A DNA stretch of 64,000 bases from Loktanella sp. M215 (GCF_021735925.1 NZ_WMEA01000001.1:2944001-3008000), one strand, 5' to 3'. Positions 1 through 14,642 are shown, counted from the stretch's first letter. Made by a program: numbers and translations. Notes: generated by a model not told the origin, from the letters alone.

Positions 1-163
1 ACCAAGCGAATTCAAAGGGTGATCGAGGGACATCATGCACCGTCAGATGGGATTTGAGGCAATATAAACGAAAATGCCCGATATACCTATGGCCGGCTGC
101 TTACCAGTCTTTAAAGGATTTCGACGACCAATCGGCATGGGGACGCCGGAAAGAGGGTTGAGC

Positions 164-451
164 ATGTTTTTGAAAAAGATCGATGGACCGCGGTCCGTGA
201 CCCTTCCGGATGGCACCGTCATGACCCGTGCCGACCTGCCGCCCGCGCGGACCCGCCGCTGGGTCGCATCGCGCAAGGGGGCTGTGGTGATGGCCGTGCT
301 GCACGGGTTGTTGCCGCGCGCAACCGCGCTGGACACGTATGGCTTGTCAGAGGACGAATTCGCCGAGTGGGAAACTGCCGTCCGGCTGCATGGACAAGAG
401 GCCTTGAAAACCACGGCGCTGCAACGCTACAGACAACCTAAGGGTGATTGA
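164..451 (+). CDS. sciP: CtrA inhibitor SciP (DUF1153 family)
   Basis: A 95-residue protein matching the small DUF1153/SciP family. In Caulobacter, SciP binds CtrA and blocks activation of CtrA-dependent promoters. Visible features are an N-terminal basic segment (MFLKKIDGPRSVTLPDGT) and the helical core with W(V)ASRKGAVV and a LSEDEFAEWE motif typical of its helix-turn-helix. I chose the ATG at 164 because an AGAGGG ribosome site lies just upstream and the length matches the family; the frame is open further upstream to 74 without family-like sequence. It sits directly upstream of ctrA, the usual arrangement in Rhodobacterales. Confidence 0.9.
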   Translation: MFLKKIDGPRSVTLPDGTVMTRADLPPARTRRWVASRKGAVVMAVLHGLLPRATALDTYGLSEDEFAEWETAVRLHGQEALKTTALQRYRQPKGD

Positions 452-469
452 TCACATTTCGATATCGTG

Positions 470-484
470 GTAACGGAGAGTTAA
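470..484 (+). promoter_or_regulatory. CtrA-box-like site upstream of ctrA
   Basis: The sequence GTAA-N7-TTAA matches the CtrA consensus TTAA-N7-TTAA with one mismatch. It lies in the sciP-ctrA gap, 48 bases before the ctrA start. CtrA autoregulates in Caulobacter, so autoregulation here is an inference by analogy. One such half-degenerate site can also occur by chance. Confidence 0.5.
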
Positions 485-531
485 CGTTTCCCGGCGAGAT
501 TGTGTTTATCAACATTTAGCGGAGTAGCCCG

Positions 532-1245
532 ATGCGTGTATTGCTGGTCGAAGACGATCCCACAACCTCTAAAAGCATCGAGCTGATGTTAAGTCATGCG
601 AACCTGAACGTCTATTCGACCGACATGGGCGAAGAAGGGATCGATCTGGCAAAGCTTTATGATTACGATCTGATCCTGCTGGATCTGAATTTGCCGGACA
701 TGAATGGCCACGAGGTCCTGCGGCAATTGCGCCTGGCCCGCATCGACACGCCGATCCTGATCCTGTCCGGCGAGGACGATACCGAAAACAAGCTCAAGGG
801 CTTCGGTTTCGGGGCCGATGATTACCTGACAAAGCCGTTCCACCGCGAAGAACTGGTCGCCCGGATCCATGCCATTATTCGCCGCTCCAAGGGGCATGCC
901 CAATCCATCATCAAGACTGGCGGCATTGCCGTCAATCTGGACGCCAAGACGGTCGAGGTGGACGGCAATTCCGTGCATCTGACGGGTAAGGAATACCAGA
1001 TGCTGGAACTCCTCAGCCTGCGCAAAGGGACGACGCTGACCAAGGAAATGTTCCTCAACCATCTTTACGGCGGCATGGACGAACCCGAATTGAAGATCAT
1101 CGACGTCTTCATCTGCAAGTTGCGCAAGAAACTGTCAGAAGCGACGGGCGGTGACAATTTCATCGAAACGGTCTGGGGCCGGGGCTACGTGCTGCGCGAC
1201 CCGGAAGTGCAGACCGGTAAGGCCCGCATCGCCATCGGCGCCTGA
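532..1245 (+). CDS. ctrA: Cell-cycle response regulator CtrA
   Basis: A 237-residue OmpR-family response regulator. The receiver domain (about 1-115) has the acidic pair DD at 8-9, the phospho-acceptor Asp51 in [10 protein letters not shown], and the conserved Lys in LTKPFHREE. The C-terminal winged helix (about 125-225) ends in [13 protein letters not shown]. The domain is very close to Caulobacter CtrA, the essential master regulator of cell-cycle genes; in Rhodobacterales it is usually non-essential and controls motility, gene-transfer agents and quorum sensing. The neighbour sciP encodes its inhibitor. The last ~10 residues beyond the family core are variable. Confidence 0.97.
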   Translation: MRVLLVEDDPTTSKSIELMLSHANLNVYSTDMGEEGIDLAKLYDYDLILLDLNLPDMNGHEVLRQLRLARIDTPILILSGEDDTENKLKGFGFGADDYLTKPFHREELVARIHAIIRRSKGHAQSIIKTGGIAVNLDAKTVEVDGNSVHLTGKEYQMLELLSLRKGTTLTKEMFLNHLYGGMDEPELKIIDVFICKLRKKLSEATGGDNFIETVWGRGYVLRDPEVQTGKARIAIGA

Positions 1246-1249
1246 TCTG

Positions 1250-1274
1250 CATGCGGCCCTATGCGGGCCGCATG
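1250..1274 (+). terminator. Perfect 10-bp hairpin after ctrA
   Basis: CATGCGGCCC-TATGC-GGGCCGCATG forms a perfect stem starting five bases after the ctrA stop codon. No T-run follows, so it may be a weak or factor-dependent terminator or an mRNA 3'-end stabiliser. Confidence 0.5.
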
Positions 1275-6023
<4,749 letters not shown>

Positions 6024-6051
6024 TCCCTTCGGTAACTTTTTGTTCACGAAT

Positions 6052-6066
6052 GTTCTTAAAAAGTTC
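6052..6066 (+). promoter_or_regulatory. LexA-type SOS box (GTTC-N7-GTTC)
   Basis: GTTC-TTAAAAA-GTTC is an exact match to the alphaproteobacterial LexA operator GTTC-N7-GTTC. It sits between recG and a 40-codon gene, 64 bases before that gene's start. A third GTTC lies at 6042. A pattern with eight fixed bases is expected by chance about once or twice in a window this size, so the intergenic position matters more than the match alone. Confidence 0.55.
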
Positions 6067-6129
6067 TTTACAGGTGGTTAATGAAATGAGAACAAAGAGG
6101 CAACAGAAGTTAACCAGAGGAGAGACCCC

Positions 6130-6252
6130 ATGGCCAAGGACATCAAGACCGCGATCCACCGCAGCCGAGAGACCCTTTTGGCCGACGCGATCGGGGTCGC
6201 ATCACTGGTTGTCATGCTGTTCGTCGGGTTGTCGTTGCCTGCGATGATCTGA
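6130..6252 (+). CDS. Small single-pass membrane protein, possibly SOS-induced
   Basis: A 40-codon gene with a strong GAGGAG ribosome site eight bases before the ATG. The product starts MAKDIKTAIHRSRE (basic, amphipathic) and continues as one hydrophobic segment (about 18-40, ADAIGVASLVVMLFVGLSLP), so it should sit in the inner membrane. I do not know a named family. A LexA-type box lies upstream. Caulobacter's SidA, an SOS-induced inner-membrane division inhibitor, has a similar size and layout, but I see no claim of homology in the sequence. It lies downstream of recG. Confidence 0.65.
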   Translation: MAKDIKTAIHRSRETLLADAIGVASLVVMLFVGLSLPAMI

Positions 6253-6377
6253 CCTGCCTCGCATCCCGGCGATCCCGGCGCGCCACCTGTCCCACCTCGT
6301 GGACGCCAGCCTGCCTGTTCCATGCGCGATCTAGGGTTGCCTGCCCCGATTGCCCGTCGCCTGGGATGCATCACTCA

Positions 6378-6412
6378 CCGCCGCCACCCATTGGGTGCGC
6401 GGCGGTTTTTTT
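6378..6412 (+). terminator. Intrinsic terminator after the recG/small-protein unit
   Basis: A GC-rich hairpin (CCGCCGCCACCC / GGGTGCGCGGCGG, one bulged C) is followed by seven T residues. It lies between the rightward small gene and the convergent NifU-like gene. Confidence 0.75.
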
Positions 6413-6427
6413 AGGCGGAACAGGTGC

Positions 6428-6856
6428 TTACGACGTAACCTTCGCGTCATCCAGTGCCGCAAGCGTCGCATCGAAGGCGAGCATGATCGAGGCATGGCGG
6501 TTCTTGTAATCGCGCGCCGGTTCCAGCACGGCCAGACCGTCGAAGGGTGCGGTGGGCACAGGGCCGTCCGATTTCAGCATGGCGTTCAGCTCGTCCCGGC
6601 CGCGCTGCACGGTGGCGCGGTCCTGACCGACGATGGCCTGCCCGATGACCGACGCTGCGGCCTGACCCAGTGCACAGGCCTTGACGTCCTGACCGAAGCC
6701 GCTGATCCGCCCGTCGGTCACGGCCACGTCGACGGTAACGGTCGATCCGCACAGCGGAGAGCGCTTGCGCGCCGTGCCGTCGGGGGCGGGCAAGCGGGTG
6801 GTATGCGGAATCTCTGACGCCAGGGCGAGGATGCGCGTGGAGTAGAGTTTGATCAT
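6428..6856 (-). CDS. NifU/IscU-like iron-sulfur scaffold family protein
   Basis: A 142-residue protein with the NifU N-terminal fold, related to scaffolds on which Fe-S clusters are built. Two of the three usual cysteines are visible, in SPLCGSTV and VKACALGQAA. The third family position appears as His in YKNRHASIML. Start chosen at MIKLYSTRIL, which matches the family's beginning; the frame is open far upstream but antisense to hisI there. It is divergent from hisI. The missing third Cys makes scaffold activity uncertain. Confidence 0.8.
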   Translation of the reverse strand: MIKLYSTRILALASEIPHTTRLPAPDGTARKRSPLCGSTVTVDVAVTDGRISGFGQDVKACALGQAAASVIGQAIVGQDRATVQRGRDELNAMLKSDGPVPTAPFDGLAVLEPARDYKNRHASIMLAFDATLAALDDAKVTS

Positions 6857-6940
6857 GTCGGTCTCGGCGCTCACCGGTTTGCCCTTTCGCTGGATGATCC
6901 CTAGATAGGGCGCCACGCGTTCAAAGAAAAGGTTGCGCCC

Positions 6941-7303
6941 ATGTCCTTCGACCCCGCCACGCTGCGCTATAACGATGCAGGCCTGATCCCCGTGATTGCG
7001 CAGGACGCACAGTCGGGCGAAGTCCTGATGCTGGCCTGGATGAACGCAGAGGCGGTGTCGCGCACGCTGGAGACCGGCGATGTGACCTACTGGTCGCGGT
7101 CGCGGTCGGAGTTCTGGGTGAAGGGTGCGACGTCGGGGAATGTGCAGAAGCTGGTGGAATTCCGTCTGGACTGCGACAGGGATTGTCTGCTGGTCGAGGT
7201 CGATCAGACCGGGCCGGCGTGCCATACCGGGCGGCGGTCGTGCTTTTATACGAAGGTCACGGATGGGGCGGAAATCGTCACCGATGCGCCGATGGTGGAC
7301 TGA
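6941..7303 (+). CDS. hisI: Phosphoribosyl-AMP cyclohydrolase HisI
   Basis: A 120-residue enzyme of histidine biosynthesis (third step, opening the adenine ring of phosphoribosyl-AMP). The family hallmarks are [29 protein letters not shown] and the Zn/Mg-binding cluster [13 protein letters not shown] ... [11 protein letters not shown]. Stand-alone, with no fused HisE domain, as is usual in alphaproteobacteria. Not in a his operon here. Confidence 0.97.
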   Translation: MSFDPATLRYNDAGLIPVIAQDAQSGEVLMLAWMNAEAVSRTLETGDVTYWSRSRSEFWVKGATSGNVQKLVEFRLDCDRDCLLVEVDQTGPACHTGRRSCFYTKVTDGAEIVTDAPMVD

Positions 7304-7405
7304 GGACGCCTGCGGCGGGCGAGTATTTGAGGAAAAAGCGAGGAGGGGTGCGTCGCAGCGGACCTCATGGTGTTTGGGGGAGTGAAACGCGTGCGGCGGA
7401 TGGGT

Positions 7406-8251
7406 CTATCCTGGTGATGCAAGGGGAAGCCCGACCATCTGTCTGATGTCGGTCGGTGTGGCGCCCTCGGCCCGGTAGGTCGCGATGGCGCGGGCGTCGT
7501 CGCGTTTGGCAAGCCGTTTGCCGGCCGCGTCGCGGATCAGGCGGTGGTGGTGGTAGGTGGGCGTTGGCAAGCCGAGAAGGTGTTGTAGCAGGACGTGGAT
7601 CGGGGTTGCCTCAAGCAGGTCTGCGCCGCGCACGACGTCGGTGATGTGCTGCGCGGCGTCGTCGATGACGACGGAGAGGTGGTAAGACGTCCCCATGTCG
7701 CGGCGGGCGAGGACGACATCGCCAATCGTCGAAACCAAATCTGCAGATGAGTCACTTTTAACAGTGGTTTGGAGAGCGAGCTTCATATCGAGGCGCAAGG
7801 CCCTGTCGCTCGGTCGCGGCCCACTGCGCGGGTTGTGGCGGCAGGTGCCGGGGTAAATGACGCCGTCTGGGCCCATCGCGGCGCCTTCCTGCGGCGCACT
7901 GGCGGCGGCGAGGATGTCGCGGCGGTTGCAGGTGCAGGGATAGAGCAGGCCGCGGTTCCAGAGCGTGTCGAGGGCTGTGGCGTAAGCGGCCAAGCGGTCG
8001 GACTGGCGCATGACCGGCGTAGGCCATGTCAGACCAAGCCAGGTGAGGTCCTCGGTGATCTGCACCTCCCACGCGGGGCGGGCGCGGGATTGGTCTATAT
8101 CCTCGATCCGCAACAGGAAGGTCCCGCCCGCGTCCCGTGCCATGTCGTGGGCCAGCATGGCCGAATAGGCGTGACCCAGGTGCAGCGGGCCTGTCGGCGA
8201 CGGGGCGAAGCGGGTGATCAAGCGGGAACGGTTTCCGTCTGTGCCAGCCAC
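7406..8251 (-). CDS. gluQRS: Glutamyl-Q tRNA(Asp) synthetase
   Basis: A 281-residue truncated glutamyl-tRNA synthetase paralogue that attaches glutamate to queuosine in the anticodon of tRNA-Asp. It keeps the catalytic class I core: the HIGH-like PLHLGHAYS and the KMSKS-like KRLAKRDD. The zinc site is formed by the CTC and YPGTC motifs. It lacks an anticodon-binding domain, as expected for GluQRS. Its start overlaps the end of trmFO by 34 bases on the same strand, suggesting co-transcription of two tRNA-modification genes. Confidence 0.93.
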   Translation of the reverse strand: MAGTDGNRSRLITRFAPSPTGPLHLGHAYSAMLAHDMARDAGGTFLLRIEDIDQSRARPAWEVQITEDLTWLGLTWPTPVMRQSDRLAAYATALDTLWNRGLLYPCTCNRRDILAAASAPQEGAAMGPDGVIYPGTCRHNPRSGPRPSDRALRLDMKLALQTTVKSDSSADLVSTIGDVVLARRDMGTSYHLSVVIDDAAQHITDVVRGADLLEATPIHVLLQHLLGLPTPTYHHHRLIRDAAGKRLAKRDDARAIATYRAEGATPTDIRQMVGLPLASPG

Positions 8252-9579
8252 GCGGTCCAGTCGGCCTTGGCGCGGTCGGTATAGGCCTTGTAGCGGTCCT
8301 TGCGGTTGCGGCGGCCACCCTTGATGCCAGTACCCTCCAACGGGGGGAACAGGCCGAAGTTCACGTTCATCGGCTGGAACGTCTTGGCATCGGCGCCACC
8401 GGTGATGTGGGTGACGAGCGCACCCATCGCCGTGGTCTCTGGCACCGGCGGCAGGTCGATGCCATGCGCCTGTGCGATGGCAAGGCGCGCGGCCAGCAGA
8501 CCCATCGCGGCGGATTCGACGTAGCCTTCGACACCGGTGATCTGGCCGGCAAAGCGGATGTTGGGCCGCGATTTCAGGCGCATCTGGTGGTCGAGCAGCG
8601 TCGGAGAGTTGATGAAAGTGTTCCGGTGAATGCCGCCCAGACGCGCGAATTCTGCATCCTCCAACCCGGGAATCATCTTGAAAACAGACTTTTGCGCGCC
8701 GTATTTCATCTTGGTCTGGAAGCCTACGATATTGTAGAGCGTGCCAAGCGCATTGTCGCGGCGCAGCTGCACGACCGCATAGGCCTTGGTCGCGGGATCG
8801 TGGGCATTGGTCAGGCCGACGGGTTTCATCGGGCCAAAGCGCAGGGTTTCGCGCCCCCTCTCGGCCATGACCTCGATCGGCAGGCAGCCGTCGAAGTAGC
8901 CGGCGGTCTCGCCTTCCTTGAATTCGGTTTTTTCGGCCTCCAGCAAGGCGTCGATGAAGGCCTCGTACTGGTCCTTGGTCATCGGGCAGTTCAGGTAGGC
9001 GGTGCGCTCGTCCTCGCTCTCGCCCTTGTCATAACGGGACTGTTTCCAGGCCACGTCCATGTTCACCGTCTCGGCGTAGACGATGGGGGCAATGGCGTCG
9101 AAGAAAGCCAGCTGGTCGGCGCCGGTCTCGACCCGGATCGCCTCGGCCAGCGCGCCGGACGTCAGCGGGCCGGTCGCGATGATCCATTGGCCGTCATCCG
9201 GCAGGGACGTGATTTCCTCGTATGAAACCAGGATGTTGGGGTGCGATTTCAATGCAGCCGTCACGCTGGCGGCAAAGGGGTCGCGGTCGACGGCCAAGGC
9301 GCCGCCAGCGGGCAGGCGATGCTGCGCCGCGGTCTGCATGATCAGGCCGTTTGCCTGACGCATTTCCCAGTGCAGCAGGCCCACGGCATTCTGCTCGTGG
9401 TCGTCGGACCGAAAGGAGTTGGAACAGACCATCTCTCCCAAATCACCCGTGCGGTGGGCGAAGGTGCCGACCTTGGGGCGCATCTCGTGGATGACGACCC
9501 GCAGGCCCGCATTTGCGGCCTGCCAGGCGGCCTCTGATCCGGCCATGCCGCCGCCGATGATGTGCAATTCATGTGTCAT
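8218..9579 (-). CDS. trmFO: Folate-dependent tRNA m5U54 methyltransferase TrmFO
   Basis: A 453-residue flavoprotein that methylates U54 of tRNAs using methylenetetrahydrofolate. The N-terminal dinucleotide-binding motif is [13 protein letters not shown]. Other family segments are [33 protein letters not shown] and [11 protein letters not shown] start it at [11 protein letters not shown], six residues after the first in-frame Met, because FAD-binding proteins of this family begin just before the GxGxxG. Overlaps gluQRS downstream. Confidence 0.95.
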   Translation of the reverse strand: MTHELHIIGGGMAGSEAAWQAANAGLRVVIHEMRPKVGTFAHRTGDLGEMVCSNSFRSDDHEQNAVGLLHWEMRQANGLIMQTAAQHRLPAGGALAVDRDPFAASVTAALKSHPNILVSYEEITSLPDDGQWIIATGPLTSGALAEAIRVETGADQLAFFDAIAPIVYAETVNMDVAWKQSRYDKGESEDERTAYLNCPMTKDQYEAFIDALLEAEKTEFKEGETAGYFDGCLPIEVMAERGRETLRFGPMKPVGLTNAHDPATKAYAVVQLRRDNALGTLYNIVGFQTKMKYGAQKSVFKMIPGLEDAEFARLGGIHRNTFINSPTLLDHQMRLKSRPNIRFAGQITGVEGYVESAAMGLLAARLAIAQAHGIDLPPVPETTAMGALVTHITGGADAKTFQPMNVNFGLFPPLEGTGIKGGRRNRKDRYKAYTDRAKADWTAWLAQTETVPA

Positions 9580-9618
9580 GCCCGCGATGTAGGACACCGC
9601 GGGCCGATTTGCAAAGGC

Positions 9619-10326
9619 TCAGAAGCCCGGCAGGACCTCGAAGATGCTACGGTTCGTGAAGGTGGTGCCGCGCGAGGCACCAAAAGCCACTTTGGCGCCG
9701 ACGGTAAAGAACCCGACGCCGTCGGATTGCCCGTCGTAGTTGCCGGTGATCCGGCCGACCTGCGCATAGAATTGGGGGCCGACCTCCATCTGGTATTCCG
9801 CGCCGACGGATACCTGGCTGAGCGTTGCCCCTTCGACGTTGTAGAGATCCACGTTGCCCAGCAGCGAGAAGCCGTTCCGCAGCGCATAGCTGCCGTCGAC
9901 GCCGAGCAGCGTGCCGTTCTCATCCTCGCTGACGGTGCGGCCAAGGTAGCCGCCGACGTCGCCGCCCATGAACGCGCTGGACCCCTCGATACCGATCAGG
10001 CTCGCGTCGCCGCCGTCCGCGCTGTCGTAGGCATAGAAACCGCCAACCGATGTGGCAGAGGACAGGTGATACGTGCCGTGCAACGTGACGTTGCTGGCGG
10101 TCGTGTCGAAATTTTCGGGCTTGTAGCCGGCCGCATTGGCGGACAGGCTGAAGGTCTGCATGAACCCCACTTCGACCCCGCCGGAATAAGTGGTGCCGCC
10201 GAAGTCGGACCCGTTGGTGGGAGCATTGTATTCAATGCCCAGTTCACCGCCGGTAACCTCCTGCGCCATGGCGGCGGATGATGCGGCCACCAGAACGGTG
10301 GCAGCAAGTGCTGCTTTATAGATCAT
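9619..10326 (-). CDS. Porin-like outer-membrane beta-barrel protein A
   Basis: A 235-residue exported protein. It has a clear signal peptide (MIYKAALAATVLVAASSAAMAQ, cut after AMAQ or just before). Alternating Gly/aromatic strands follow, and the protein ends in a C-terminal Phe (SIFEVLPGF), the usual outer-membrane barrel signature. It resembles short Rhodobacterales porin-like proteins, but I cannot name its substrate. It has a paralogue immediately upstream (10466-11218). A frame extension to 10440 is ignored because the signal peptide fixes the start. Confidence 0.8.
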   Translation of the reverse strand: MIYKAALAATVLVAASSAAMAQEVTGGELGIEYNAPTNGSDFGGTTYSGGVEVGFMQTFSLSANAAGYKPENFDTTASNVTLHGTYHLSSATSVGGFYAYDSADGGDASLIGIEGSSAFMGGDVGGYLGRTVSEDENGTLLGVDGSYALRNGFSLLGNVDLYNVEGATLSQVSVGAEYQMEVGPQFYAQVGRITGNYDGQSDGVGFFTVGAKVAFGASRGTTFTNRSIFEVLPGF

Positions 10327-10465
10327 GTTACACGCCTCAATTATTGTTTCCAAGGCTTGCTGCCTCTTGCACGTCGAAATTATCCGGCACGAAGTCCTAT
10401 GGCAAGACGCGGCGTGGCGCGCGGCTGGCGCGCGCCACAATCTGTTGCGTCAGGGTTTCAGCGGA

Positions 10466-11218
10466 TCAGAAGCCAAGAAGGGTTTTGGCAATACCGCGCT
10501 GCTCGAATGTCGCGCCACGCGGCCCGCCAAATGAATAGGTAGCAGAGACATTGGCGTATGTCGCGTTATCGGAATAGCCAAAGACATCGCCTTCGATGCG
10601 ACCAACTTCTGCAGCCAGTTCGAAATCGTTACGGAGTGTGGCACCAACACCTGCACCAATACGATTTGCACCGATAGCGTCGGTCAGGCGAATACGGTCA
10701 TAGCGTCCGCTGACCGTGAAGATGTCGTTCACCATGAAGGTGGCAGACATACCGATCTGATTCAGGTCGACATCACCCACGCCACCGTCGATAAAAGGGC
10801 CACTGTCAATTGCCGTGACACCGAAGTAGCCGTCAACCTTGATTTGATTGTAGCCGTAACCGCCTTCCACACCATAGAATTTGATGCTGTCTCCGTCCGA
10901 GGAGTCTTGGCCTACATAAATGCCGAATGAAGCGTTTTCGCTGGCGTTGTAGATGCCATGTGCGGCGAGTGAAAGGATATCGCCGTCAAACCCGCCAATT
11001 TCGCCATTCGTATAGCCGAAATCGCCTTGAACCGAGAGTTCACGAGTCAGTGCAGCTTCGCCGCTCGCATTCAAAGCATATCCGGACGTCTTCAAATCGC
11101 TGTCAGTCAAACCGGCATACCCGAGCGAAATATCTCCGCCGGAAAAAGTCTGTCCGTAACTTTGCGAGCCGCAAAATGTCAGAACCATGCCGATAATGGC
11201 ACAGAAATTGGTGTTCAT
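10466..11218 (-). CDS. Porin-like outer-membrane beta-barrel protein B
   Basis: A 250-residue paralogue of the neighbouring gene. The signal peptide is MNTNFCAIIGMVLTFCGSQS with processing near SYGQ. Shared features are an opening TFSGGDISLGY, repeated Gly-rich strands, and the closing pattern GGPRGATFEQR...LLGF, matching GASRGTTFTNR...LPGF in the neighbour. Codon use and GC are lower than in neighbour A. The pair probably arose by tandem duplication. Function beyond an outer-membrane barrel is unknown. Confidence 0.78.
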   Translation of the reverse strand: MNTNFCAIIGMVLTFCGSQSYGQTFSGGDISLGYAGLTDSDLKTSGYALNASGEAALTRELSVQGDFGYTNGEIGGFDGDILSLAAHGIYNASENASFGIYVGQDSSDGDSIKFYGVEGGYGYNQIKVDGYFGVTAIDSGPFIDGGVGDVDLNQIGMSATFMVNDIFTVSGRYDRIRLTDAIGANRIGAGVGATLRNDFELAAEVGRIEGDVFGYSDNATYANVSATYSFGGPRGATFEQRGIAKTLLGF

Positions 11219-11340
11219 GCTTTACCTCATAACTGGCCGCGCGTGAGTGGCGGCCTGATTATGCTCTTAAGCGAAATGAACAGCGGCCGAAAATGCCGGA
11301 GGACAAAGCGCGTATTAAATGCGCTGCAGTGGCATTAGCA

Positions 11341-14091
11341 TCACGCCTCTTCCACACTTTCTCCGTCGGCGTCACCCTGATCGGCGATCCATGCGACGCT
11401 GACGACCTCTTCGCCCTTGGCGGTGTCGAACACCTTGACGCCGCCAGCCCCGCGCGAGCGGAAGCTGATGCCGTCGACGGGGACGCGGATCGACTGGCCG
11501 GTCGAGGTGACCAGCATGATCTGGTCCGACAGATCGACCGGGAAGGAGGACACGAGGTCGCCGCCGCGCATCGCCTTGTCCATCGCCGTGACCCCCATGC
11601 CGCCACGGCCGCGGACAGGATAATCGTGGCTGGAGCTGAGCTTGCCTGACCCTTTTGATGTGATCGTGAGGATCAGATTCTCGGCCGCGGACATTTCGGC
11701 ATAGCGTTCTTGGCTGATCGCGCCCGGTGCCACGTCGTCCTCGTCATCGGAAACTTCGGCGTCGTCGGCCAGACCCGCCATGGCGCGGCGCATCTTCAGA
11801 TAAGCTGCGCGTTCAGACGCTTCCGCTTCGAAGTGGCTGATGATCGACATGGAGACGACCGTGTCGCTGCCGCTCAGGCGGATGCCGCGCACACCGACCG
11901 AGGCGCGGGAGTTGAAGACCCGCACATCCGTCGCCGGAAAGCGGATCGCGCGACCCGAATTCGTGACCAGCATGACGTCGTCGTCGTTGGACGCGATGCG
12001 GGCGTTGATCAGGGTGTTGTCGGCCTGTTCGTCCTCGAACTTCATCGCGATCTTGCCGGCGCGGTTCACGTTGGTGAAATCAGACAGCTTGTTGCGGCGC
12101 ACGGTCCCCTTGGACGTGGCAAAGACCACCTGAAGATCGTCCCAGTCCGCCTCTGGCCGGTCGACGGGCATGATCGCGGCGATGGAGACGCCGGGCTGGA
12201 TCGGCAGGATGTTGACGACGGCCTTGCCCTTGGCGGTGCGGCTGCCGAGCGGCAGCTGCCAGCACTTCAGCTTGTAAACCATGCCGTCCGTTGTGAAAAA
12301 CAGCAGTTGGGTATGGGTGTTGGCAACGAAGAGGGTCGTGACGACATCCTCTTCCTTGGTCGCCATCGACGATAGCCCCTTGCCGCCGCGGCGCTGCTGG
12401 CGGAAGTCGGCGAGTGCCGTGCGCTTGATATAGCCGCCGGAGGTGACGGTGACGACCATGTCCTCGCGCTCGATCAGGTCTTCGTCGTCCATGTCGGCGG
12501 CCCAGTCGACGATTTCCGACCGGCGGGGGACGGCGAACTGGTCCTTCACCTCGTTCAATTCGTCGCGGATGATCTGCATGATCCGGTCGCGCGATCCGAG
12601 GATTTCGAGGTAGTCACGGATCTTGGCGGCAAGCTCTTTCAGCTCGTCGGTGACTTCCTTGACGCCGATCTGGGTCAGACGCTGCAGGCGCAGTTCCAGA
12701 ATGGCGCGGGCCTGTGCTTCGCTCAGGTTGTAGGTGCCGTCGTCGTTCGCCGTATGGGTCGGATCGTCGATCAGGGCGATGTATTCAAGGATGTCGCGCG
12801 CGGGCCAGCGGCGGGTCATCAGCGCCTCGCGCGCTTCGCCCGCATCGGCAGATTTACGAATGGTGGCAACGATTTCGTCGATGTTCGTGACAGCCACGGC
12901 CAGACCGCACAGGATGTGCGACCGCTCGCGCGCCTTGCGCAATTCGAACGCGGTGCGGCGGGCGACGACGTCTTCGCGGAAATCGACGAAGGCCGTGAGG
13001 AAGCGGCGCAGGGTCAGCGTTTCCGGCCGGCCGCCGTTCAGGGCCAGCATGTTGCAGGCGAAATTGGTCTGCATCGGCGTGAAGCGGAACAGCTGGTTCA
13101 GGACCACGTCGGCGGTGGCGTCCCGCTTCAGCTCGACCACGACGCGCACGCCGTTGCGGTCGGATTCGTCCTGTACGTGGGCGATGCCCTCGATCCGCTT
13201 TTCGCGGGCCGCTTCGGCGATGCGGTCGATCATCGCGGATTTGTTCACCTGATAGGGCACGTCGTCGATGACGATGGCCCAGCGATCCTTGCGGATTTCC
13301 TCCGTATGGGTGCGGGCCCGCATAATGACCGAACCGCGCCCCTCCAGGTAGGCCTTGCGCGCGCCGGAGCGGCCAAGGATCAAGCCGCCGGTCGGAAAGT
13401 CGGGGGCCGGGATGTAGTCGATCAGGTCTTCGGAGGTCAGGTCCGGGTTGTCGATCAGCGCCAGCGTGGCATCAATGACCTCGCCCAGGTTATGGGGCGG
13501 GATGTTGGTCGCCATGCCGACGGCGATGCCGCCAGCGCCATTGACCAGCATGTTGGGATATTTGGCAGGCAGAACCGTGGGTTCGCGGTCCTTGCCGTCG
13601 TAGTTGAACTGAAAATCGACGGTATCCTTGTCGATGTCGTCCAGCAGGTAGTTCGCGACCTTGCGCATCCGCACTTCGGTATAGCGGTAGGCCGCGGCTT
13701 TGTCGCCGTCCATGGACCCGAAGTTGCCCTGACCATCCAGCAGCACGAGGCTCATGGAGAAATCCTGCGCCATCCGCACGAGGGCGTCATAGATCGCGGA
13801 ATCGCCGTGCGGGTGGTATTTGCCCATCGTCTCGGCCACGGGGCGCGAGGATTTGCGGTAGGGCTTGTCGAAGGTGTTGTTGGTGTCGTGCATCGCGTAA
13901 AGGATGCGCCGGTGCACCGGCTTCAGCCCGTCGCGCAGGTCCGGAATCGCCCGGCTGACGATGACCGACATTGCGTAATCGAGGTAGGCCGTCTTCAGCT
14001 CGTGTTCGATGGTGACGGACGGGCCGTCATAGGTCCACTTTGGCGTGGCATTTTCGTCATCGTTTTCAGGGGTTTCCGGTGTATCGTTCAC
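11341..14091 (-). CDS. gyrA: DNA gyrase subunit A
   Basis: A 916-residue type II topoisomerase subunit that cuts and rejoins DNA to introduce negative supercoils. The catalytic tyrosine lies in [10 protein letters not shown]. The quinolone-determining region is [20 protein letters not shown], with Ser and Asp at the usual resistance positions, so it looks quinolone-sensitive at this site. The C-terminal wrapping domain contains the GyrA box QRRGGKG. An acidic N-terminal extension precedes the core, as often in alphaproteobacteria. Intact, no frameshift. Confidence 0.98.
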   Translation of the reverse strand: MNDTPETPENDDENATPKWTYDGPSVTIEHELKTAYLDYAMSVIVSRAIPDLRDGLKPVHRRILYAMHDTNNTFDKPYRKSSRPVAETMGKYHPHGDSAIYDALVRMAQDFSMSLVLLDGQGNFGSMDGDKAAAYRYTEVRMRKVANYLLDDIDKDTVDFQFNYDGKDREPTVLPAKYPNMLVNGAGGIAVGMATNIPPHNLGEVIDATLALIDNPDLTSEDLIDYIPAPDFPTGGLILGRSGARKAYLEGRGSVIMRARTHTEEIRKDRWAIVIDDVPYQVNKSAMIDRIAEAAREKRIEGIAHVQDESDRNGVRVVVELKRDATADVVLNQLFRFTPMQTNFACNMLALNGGRPETLTLRRFLTAFVDFREDVVARRTAFELRKARERSHILCGLAVAVTNIDEIVATIRKSADAGEAREALMTRRWPARDILEYIALIDDPTHTANDDGTYNLSEAQARAILELRLQRLTQIGVKEVTDELKELAAKIRDYLEILGSRDRIMQIIRDELNEVKDQFAVPRRSEIVDWAADMDDEDLIEREDMVVTVTSGGYIKRTALADFRQQRRGGKGLSSMATKEEDVVTTLFVANTHTQLLFFTTDGMVYKLKCWQLPLGSRTAKGKAVVNILPIQPGVSIAAIMPVDRPEADWDDLQVVFATSKGTVRRNKLSDFTNVNRAGKIAMKFEDEQADNTLINARIASNDDDVMLVTNSGRAIRFPATDVRVFNSRASVGVRGIRLSGSDTVVSMSIISHFEAEASERAAYLKMRRAMAGLADDAEVSDDEDDVAPGAISQERYAEMSAAENLILTITSKGSGKLSSSHDYPVRGRGGMGVTAMDKAMRGGDLVSSFPVDLSDQIMLVTSTGQSIRVPVDGISFRSRGAGGVKVFDTAKGEEVVSVAWIADQGDADGESVEEA

Positions 14092-14287
14092 GTGACTGCC
14101 TTGCTGGATGCCGAACCTAGATTTGGGTTAAGCCAACATAACAGATACCCGATCTGGTGTGCAACGCCTGATGCCTGCTTGCCTTGGCAGCCGCTGGTCG
14201 TGATTGCCAACAGCATGTTTTCATTGACTTTTAAGTGTCCGATGAAAGTCTGGGATCATGGAGGCGCAACAGAGCAGGAGACAGGCG

Positions 14288-14554
14288 ATGACAACCGAGA
14301 CGGAACTGATGTTGAAGGGCTACGGGCTGACCACGGCCGAACTGACCTACCACATGCCCGATTACCCGCATGTGCTGAACACCTACATCTGGCAGGATTA
14401 CGATCTGGCCCCCGATCACGACCGTCTACTGAAATTCATTGGCTTCTGGCGGGACACCCTAGACGGCCCGCTGCGGTCCGTGCGCTACTGCCACCGCAAG
14501 CTGATCGCGCCCGGCGAATGGCGTAACGTCGTGGGTGAATTTCACTACCACTGA
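14288..14554 (+). CDS. usg: Usg family protein
   Basis: An 88-residue protein matching the small alphaproteobacterial Usg family (motifs LKGYGLTTAELTYHMPDYP, QDYDLAPDHDRLLKFIGFW, LIAPGEWR). The family was named from its position near tryptophan genes; its biochemical role is not established. Start ATG 14288 has an AGGAG site nearby; an in-frame ATG ten codons earlier is less likely. Transcribed away from gyrA. Confidence 0.82.
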   Translation: MTTETELMLKGYGLTTAELTYHMPDYPHVLNTYIWQDYDLAPDHDRLLKFIGFWRDTLDGPLRSVRYCHRKLIAPGEWRNVVGEFHYH

Positions 14555-14589
14555 CGCTGGCTGCCGGGCTTTCCGATTTTTCGTGGAAA

Positions 14590-14642
14590 AATCGGCTTGG
14601 GGCTCTGCCCCAAACCCCGAAGTATTTTTGACCAGAAGAAGG
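14590..14642. repeat. Rhodobacterales-style interspersed intergenic sequence
   Basis: The string CGGCTTGGGGCTCTGCCCC, then GAAGTATTTTTGACCAGAAGAAG, resembles a short sequence I know to recur between genes of Rhodobacterales. It contains a small GGGGCTCTGCCCC palindrome and precedes the arginase stop. A related piece (GAGTATTTGAGGAAAAAGCG) follows hisI at 7321. Recognition is from memory; a genome-wide search would confirm. Confidence 0.45.
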
